From Bacteroidales bacterium (GTDB taxonomy: Bacteria; Bacteroidota; Bacteroidia; Bacteroidales; Muribaculaceae): a stretch of 5,179 bases of DNA. The stretch lies in NCBI GenBank assembly GCA_004553485.1, contig SFLG01000093.1, positions 1-5,179 of the forward strand, in the 5' to 3' direction. Positions within the stretch are counted from its first letter, which is position 1; every line of letters begins with the position of its first letter. Shown here piece by piece: positions 1 to 5,179 of this stretch. A model generated the notes under the pieces. That model was not told where the DNA came from. It saw nothing but the letters and a program-made list of their open reading frames with translations, and searched no databases. The position numbers and the translations under genes are program-made.

Positions 1-2198
1 TCCATCACCTTGGCGCAGATGCACTGTATCAGCCACTTGACGGCGGGGACGCCCATGCCGATCCAGATGGCAAAGGCATAGAACGAACCGGCAAAGGCAT
101 AGTCGCGCTCACGCGGCTGGCCCGGCGGCTGGTTGAGGTAGAGTACGATGGCAATACCCGTCATAAAGAACAGGAAGAAGACTACCCAGAACTGCTCGAT
201 GCCGCGTGTGGCGTTGACGTGGCGGCGGCTCATCGACTGCCATGCTATGCCCAGGATGCCGAGCAGCAGGGGCAGCATGTAGAAGACATTGTGGCCGGGG
301 TTGTCCTTGCCGTACTCGTCGGGCAGCTTGTCCTGGTTGCCCAGACGGGCGTTGTCGATGGCGGGGATGCCGCTGATCCAGTTGCCCAGGTACGGCTCGC
401 CGTTGCCGCACATATCGTTCTGGCGGCCGGCGAAGTTCCACATGAAGTAGCGCCAGTACATGTGGTTGAGCTGGTAGTTGAGGAAGTAGCGCAGGTTAAC
501 CATAAACCCGGGCTTCCACACCTCGGCGACGTACTCGCCGCCATTGCTCAGGGTACCCTGCGAGATGTCCGTCGAGTTGTTTATGTAGGGGCGCAGCTCG
601 TTTTCAAAGACGATGCCGGTGCCGTATATCTGCGCACGGTCGGCCCACTGCCGGCGCACATCCTGAGGTATGGCGCTCATGTCGGGGTTCTCGTGCTCGG
701 CCCAGCTGTAGTAGCTCTTCTGCTTGTCCGGGGCGTACATACGGGTGAAGAGCATCTTGAAGTCGGGAGCGTACTCGTACTGCGTGTGGTGCTCCTCAAG
801 GACATATTTGTCGGGCTGGCCGGGGTCGGTCTTCACCACCTTGGCATAGCCGTCGGTGCCGTTGTCGATGACCTCGCCGTTCTCGTACATGAAGCCGCCG
901 AAGGGCTGCAGAACGGGATAGCCTGCCTCGTCGACCTCGACGTAACGGATGATGTTGCCGTCAGGACCCTGATCCTCTTTCCAGTCAATCTCCTCGGCGA
1001 CAGTCTGTCCGTAGAACAGAGGACGCTCGCCGTACTGCTTGCGGTTGAGGTAGGAGGCCAGGGCGAACACGTTGTCGGGCGAGTTCTGGTTCATGGGCGT
1101 GTCGGCGCTCGAGCGTATGAGCAGCAGGGCGTACGACGAATATCCCACGAAGATGACGAAGATGCTGAGGATGATTGTGTTGAACACGCGCACGGGGACG
1201 CGCTTGCAGAACTTCCACAGCCATATTGCCAGTCCGGCGAGAAGCAGGATGGACAACCACAGCGAGTCGCCGCCGATGAGGGTGATGCCCGAGAGGGCTA
1301 TGCTGACGAATATCGACAGCTTCATCATCGCTATCGTGCGCTGGCGGTAGAGCTCGCATATTGTCCAGATAAAGACGCCCACAAGGAGCACGGCGTAAAC
1401 CAGCACGCCCGAGTTATAGGGCAGGTGCAGACCGTTGACAAACAGCAGCTCGAACCACTGTGCCTCGCCGATGATGCCGGGAACAAGTCCGTAGAGGATA
1501 AAGCCCACTATCACCGCCGACAGCAGCAGCGCCAGCAGCGAGCCCTTGACGTTGGCGGCCTTGACCTTCTTGTAATAGAACACCAGCACTATTGCGGGAA
1601 TGCACAGCAGGTTGAGCAGGTGCACGGCAATCGAGACGCCGATGACGTATGCTATCAGCACCAGGTAGCGGTCGCTGTGGGGCTGGTCGGCGCGGTTTTC
1701 CCATTTCAGTATCAGCCAGAACACCAGGGCGGTGCAGAACGACGAGAAGGCGTAAACCTCGCCCTCGACCGCCGAGAACCAGAATGTGTCGCTCCAGGTA
1801 TAGGCCAGGGCGCCGCACATGCCGGCTCCCATGATGAGGATGGTCTTCATCAGGGAAATTTCGGTGGCGTCGTCACGCACGGTGAGCTTGCGCACAAGGT
1901 GGGTTATCGTCCAGAACAGCAGCAGGATAGTGCCTGCCGACAGCAGCGCCGACATTGAGTTGACGGCGATGGCGGCGTGTTGGGCCGTGCCTCCGAAGAG
2001 GGTGACGAAGAAGCGCGCCGTGAGCATGAAAATCGGGTTGCCCGGCGGATGGCCTACTTCGAGCTTATAGCCCTGTGTGATGAACTCGGGACAATCCCAG
2101 AAGCTGGCGGTAGGCTCGAGGGTGAGCAGATAAGTGACCGCGGCGATGACGAACGCAGTCCAGCCCAGGATGTTGTTGATTAAGTTGTAGCGTTTCAT
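1..2198 (-). CDS. DUF2723 family membrane protein, putative GT-C-type glycosyltransferase (TMEM260-like), C-terminus outside window
   Basis: Reading the minus strand from the ATG at 2198 gives 732 uninterrupted codons to the window edge, so the protein is partial. The start MKRYNLINN leads straight into a first membrane helix (about residues 10-27). The family signature follows: WDCPEF at 34-39 and LEVGHPPGNP at 46-55. About ten hydrophobic segments lie between 10 and 361, including 78-100, 118-135, 150-165, 178-208, 220-242, 264-282, 293-330 and 341-361. A soluble, probably periplasmic stretch spans 362-638. More helices follow at 638-654, 669-687 and 703-727, with the conserved QPRERDYAFAGSFYAF at 694-709. 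Known: DUF2723 relates to eukaryotic TMEM260, an O-mannosyltransferase with a GT-C fold. Inferred: inner-membrane transfer of a lipid-linked sugar, with D35 and E38 in the first periplasmic loop as candidate catalytic acids. Substrate and acceptor cannot be told. Pro37 stands where I recall Gly in many relatives. It is divergent from galE. Confidence 0.9.
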   Translation of the reverse strand, partial: MKRYNLINNILGWTAFVIAAVTYLLTLEPTASFWDCPEFITQGYKLEVGHPPGNPIFMLTARFFVTLFGGTAQHAAIAVNSMSALLSAGTILLLFWTITHLVRKLTVRDDATEISLMKTILIMGAGMCGALAYTWSDTFWFSAVEGEVYAFSSFCTALVFWLILKWENRADQPHSDRYLVLIAYVIGVSIAVHLLNLLCIPAIVLVFYYKKVKAANVKGSLLALLLSAVIVGFILYGLVPGIIGEAQWFELLFVNGLHLPYNSGVLVYAVLLVGVFIWTICELYRQRTIAMMKLSIFVSIALSGITLIGGDSLWLSILLLAGLAIWLWKFCKRVPVRVFNTIILSIFVIFVGYSSYALLLIRSSADTPMNQNSPDNVFALASYLNRKQYGERPLFYGQTVAEEIDWKEDQGPDGNIIRYVEVDEAGYPVLQPFGGFMYENGEVIDNGTDGYAKVVKTDPGQPDKYVLEEHHTQYEYAPDFKMLFTRMYAPDKQKSYYSWAEHENPDMSAIPQDVRRQWADRAQIYGTGIVFENELRPYINNSTDISQGTLSNGGEYVAEVWKPGFMVNLRYFLNYQLNHMYWRYFMWNFAGRQNDMCGNGEPYLGNWISGIPAIDNARLGNQDKLPDEYGKDNPGHNVFYMLPLLLGILGIAWQSMSRRHVNATRGIEQFWVVFFLFFMTGIAIVLYLNQPPGQPRERDYAFAGSFYAFAIWIGMGVPAVKWLIQCICAKVM

Positions 2199-2225
2199 TT
2201 AAAAACTCGGTGATATTGGCTTCAG

Positions 2226-2267
2226 GCGGCTTCGGCCGCGACGGCACGGCAGGGCGAAAATTCCGTC
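2226..2267 (-). other. Two short hairpins in the predicted leader of the DUF2723 gene
   Basis: Two inverted repeats fall between the predicted promoter and the start codon. The proximal one pairs 2226-2230 (GCGGC) with 2235-2239 (GCCGC) around a 4-nt loop; the plus strand reads TTCG in the loop, the transcribed strand CGAA. The distal one pairs 2240-2244 (GACGG) with 2263-2267 (CCGTC) around an 18-nt loop. Each stem is only 5 bp. No known riboswitch or leader family is recognised, so a regulatory role is speculative. Confidence 0.3.
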
Positions 2268-2288
2268 ACGGGGCTGTCTGTCAACTTG

Positions 2289-2320
2289 CAAAGTTAGCAA
2301 CAAATCCGCAATAACGCCAA
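2289..2320 (-). promoter_or_regulatory. Bacteroidota-type promoter of the DUF2723 gene
   Basis: On the minus strand, TAACTTTG (2296 down to 2289) is an exact match to the Bacteroidota -7 consensus TAnnTTTG. A TTG lies at 2320-2318, within TTGGCGTT, separated by 21 bp, in the usual range for the -33 element. Transcription would start near 2283, giving a leader of about 85 nt before the ATG at 2198. No Shine-Dalgarno is seen; the bases just before the start are T/A-rich (GTTTTTAA), as is common in this phylum. Confidence 0.65.
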
Positions 2321-2541
2321 GCATTAACAAACATTTGGCGCCATTCAATAAAAAATGTTAACGATAATTTTCGCCGTCCGCCGCCCGTCCTGTCGCGTCC
2401 GACAAAACCTCAGCAGCGAGCTAACATACTATCAATAAACACCTAACACCCGATTACGCCAAGTCGCACGTCTCCGCATAGGTCCTCTCCATCCAATCGC
2501 GAATTTGCATTAATTAACCTAAGCACCATCATCCCCGCCGC

Positions 2542-2560
2542 CCCGTAAGGCCCTTGCGGG
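2542..2560. other. GC-rich hairpin upstream of the galE promoter
   Basis: CCCGTAA at 2542-2548 pairs with TTGCGGG at 2554-2560, a 7-bp stem with one G-T (G-U in RNA) pair and loop GGCCC. It ends 32 bp before the predicted -33 element of galE. No T-tract follows and no known gene points into it from the left, so it does not look like an ordinary terminator. It may be a structural or protein-binding element, or chance. Confidence 0.35.
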
Positions 2561-2592
2561 AGGCTGCACGGTGCCGTTTATGGCCGCTCTTA

Positions 2593-2624
2593 TTGGCGTA
2601 TATGTAAAATAATGAGTACTTTTG
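2593..2624 (+). promoter_or_regulatory. Bacteroidota-type promoter of galE
   Basis: TACTTTTG at 2617-2624 matches the -7 consensus TAnnTTTG exactly. A TTG at 2593-2595, inside TTGGCGTA, lies 21 bp upstream and fits the -33 element. Transcription would begin near 2630, leaving a leader of only about 15 nt before the ATG at 2646. The leader is A-rich with no clear Shine-Dalgarno. Confidence 0.7.
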
Positions 2625-2645
2625 TACCAAAAATAAGATTTAGCA

Positions 2646-3671
2646 ATGAAAAAGACAGTATTGGTGACCGGCGGTGCCGGTTTCATTGGCTCGCACGTCA
2701 CCGTCGAGCTCATAAACGCAGGATACGATGTCGTCGTTGTCGACAACCTCACCAACAGCGACGGCAAGTCGCTCGACGGCGTAGAGGCCATCACGGGTGT
2801 CCGTCCCCCCTTCTACAAGGTCGACACCTGCGACGCCGTGGCCCTGGCCAAGGTCTTTGAGGCACACCACATCGACTGCGCCATCCACTTCGCCGCCTAC
2901 AAGGCTGTGGGCGAGAGCGTTGCCGAGCCCATGAAGTACTACATGAACAACATGCTGTCGTTTATGAACCTCATCGAGGCCATGCGCCGCCAGGGCGGCC
3001 GCGCCAACGTGCTGTTCTCGTCGTCGGCTACCGTCTACGGCGAGCCCGACGCCTGCCCCGTCACCGAGGCCAGTCCCCGCAAACCCGCCACCTCGCCCTA
3101 CGGCAACACCAAACAGATGGCCGAGGACGTGCTGCGCGACTGCTGCGCCGCCTACGACGGCTTCTACGGCATTGCACTGCGCTACTTCAACCCCGTGGGC
3201 GCCCACCCCAGCGCACTCATCGGCGAGCTGCCCATCGGCGTGCCCAACAACCTCGTCCCCTTCATCACACAGACCGCCGCCGGCATACGCGAGTGCCTCA
3301 CCGTCTTCGGCAACGACTACCCCACCCCCGACGGCACCTGCCTGCGCGACTTCATCGATGTCGTAGACCTGGCAAAGGCACACGTCAGCGCCGTCGACCG
3401 CATGACCGGCGAAAAGATGGACACCAAATACGAAATTTTCAACATCGGCACCGGCCGTCCCCTCAGCGTGCTCGAGCTGATTTCGGCCTTCGAGAGCGCC
3501 AACGGCGTCAAGGTAAACTGGAAATTCGGCCCGCGCCGCGCCGGCGACACCACGGAGGTATGGGCCGACCCGACCCGTGCCAACAAGTGCCTTGGCTGGA
3601 AAGCCGAACGCTCGATCGACGACACCATGCGCTCGGCCTGGGCCTGGCAAAAGCACCTCGACGGCTGCTGA
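2646..3671 (+). CDS. galE: UDP-glucose 4-epimerase (GalE)
   Basis: The 341-aa product is close to the 338 aa of E. coli GalE and aligns along its whole length, so the ATG at 2646 is well supported. It interconverts UDP-glucose and UDP-galactose in the cytoplasm using tightly bound NAD, serving the Leloir pathway and glycan precursor supply. It is an extended short-chain dehydrogenase. The Rossmann motif TGGAGFIG (8-15) and the NAD-binding D33 open the protein; HFAAYKAVGES (81-91) follows. Catalytic S127 lies in FSSSATVYG, and Y152 and K156 in SPYGNTK. The substrate-loop motif RYFNPVGAHPS is at 179-189, with N182 equivalent to E. coli N179. PRRAGD is at 296-301. V305 occupies the position of E. 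coli Y299 and human C307, the residue that limits substrate size, so activity on UDP-GlcNAc/GalNAc is possible but unproven. It has its own promoter and is divergent from the DUF2723 gene. Confidence 0.96.
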   Translation: MKKTVLVTGGAGFIGSHVTVELINAGYDVVVVDNLTNSDGKSLDGVEAITGVRPPFYKVDTCDAVALAKVFEAHHIDCAIHFAAYKAVGESVAEPMKYYMNNMLSFMNLIEAMRRQGGRANVLFSSSATVYGEPDACPVTEASPRKPATSPYGNTKQMAEDVLRDCCAAYDGFYGIALRYFNPVGAHPSALIGELPIGVPNNLVPFITQTAAGIRECLTVFGNDYPTPDGTCLRDFIDVVDLAKAHVSAVDRMTGEKMDTKYEIFNIGTGRPLSVLELISAFESANGVKVNWKFGPRRAGDTTEVWADPTRANKCLGWKAERSIDDTMRSAWAWQKHLDGC

Positions 3672-3690
3672 GCCGGTTCCTCCACTCCCC

Positions 3691-3728
3691 GGCCCGCACC
3701 TCGGCGGCACAGTTTGGGCCGCCGGGCC
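3691..3728 (+). terminator. Nested hairpin after galE, candidate terminator or attenuator
   Basis: An inner 6-bp stem pairs GGCGGC (3703-3708) with GCCGCC (3718-3723) around a 9-nt loop. It is flanked by an outer 5-bp stem, GGCCC (3691-3695) with GGGCC (3724-3728), leaving a 7-nt bulge on the left. It sits 20 nt after the galE stop and 28 nt before the helicase start. Only CTCTTAC follows, not a real T-run, so termination is probably partial at best and the helicase gene may receive read-through from galE. Confidence 0.4.
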
Positions 3729-3756
3729 TCTTACAGCGAATACTTAGAGACGATAT

Positions 3757-5163
<1,407 letters not shown>

Positions 5164-5179
5164 CCTCCGCCCCAGGCCA

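Larger units (their letters stand above)
2199..2645. other. Divergent intergenic region between the DUF2723 gene and galE
   Basis: This 447-bp stretch holds no gene I can support. It contains one outward promoter for each flanking gene (near 2289-2320 minus and 2593-2624 plus), leader hairpins at 2226-2267 and a hairpin at 2542-2560. Composition is patchy: 2281-2365 and 2500-2520 are AT-rich, while 2367-2402 and 2530-2585 are GC-rich. The hexamer TTGGCG occurs four times, at 2335-2340 and 2593-2598 on plus and at 2315-2320 and 2457-2462 on minus. Short palindromes are TGGCGCCA (2336-2343) and TTAATTAA (2510-2517). Between about 2344 and 2541 nothing else is recognisable. Confidence 0.75.

Noticed and set aside
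219..1958. 579-codon plus-strand open frame
   Set aside because: It is the exact codon-aligned complement of the DUF2723 gene, starts with GTG, is low-complexity in Val/His/Gln, and matches no family I know. The minus strand carries clear family motifs, so this is a shadow.
2199..2288. Possible riboswitch in the DUF2723 leader
   Set aside because: Only two 5-bp stems are present, with no known aptamer core.
2454..2510. 18-codon minus-strand ORF in the intergenic region (begins MQIRDW)
   Set aside because: Too short to support, no TAnnTTTG promoter or ribosome binding site ahead of it, and no recognisable leader-peptide signature.
2640..3710. 356-codon minus-strand open frame over galE
   Set aside because: Codon-aligned antisense of galE, kept open by the absence of TTA, CTA and TCA codons; the plus-strand product has every GalE motif.
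3741..3748. TACTTAGA as a helicase -7 promoter element
   Set aside because: It matches TAnnTTTG only in TA and one T, and lies too close to the start codon to be convincing.

Overview
The window looks like chromosomal DNA from a GC-rich member of the Bacteroidota, most likely order Bacteroidales. A Muribaculaceae-type gut bacterium is a guess from the high GC content and protein style. The evidence for Bacteroidota is the pair of TAnnTTTG -7 promoter elements, the absence of obvious Shine-Dalgarno sequences, and the character of the three proteins. The genes are GC-rich, ending mostly in C or G at third positions, while parts of the 447-bp divergent intergenic region are much richer in AT.

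Layout: (1) Positions 1-2198, minus strand: the N-terminal 732 codons of a large multi-pass membrane protein of the DUF2723 family (TMEM260-like, GT-C-fold glycosyltransferase type). It is cut by the left edge, so its C-terminus is not visible. (2) Positions 2199-2645: divergent intergenic region with one Bacteroidota-type promoter facing each way, both with a 21-bp spacer, four copies of the hexamer TTGGCG, and two short hairpins. (3) Positions 2646-3671, plus strand: galE, UDP-glucose 4-epimerase, complete, with all catalytic residues. (4) Positions 3672-3756: short gap with a nested GC-rich hairpin, possibly a terminator or attenuator. (5) Positions 3757-5163, plus strand: a complete RhlE-like DEAD-box RNA helicase with a basic, repetitive C-terminal tail. 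The last 16 bases are non-coding as far as seen.

How they fit: the DUF2723 protein and GalE both belong to glycan metabolism. GalE interconverts nucleotide sugars in the cytoplasm; the DUF2723 protein probably transfers a sugar on the periplasmic side of the inner membrane. A direct functional link is only an inference from adjacency. The helicase is a general RNA-metabolism gene. I found no mobile element, CRISPR array, tRNA, rRNA or toxin-antitoxin pair, and no convincing novel system. The points most worth a second look are the repeated TTGGCG motif in the divergent promoter region, the valine at the GalE gatekeeper position, and the 15-codon repeat in the helicase tail.
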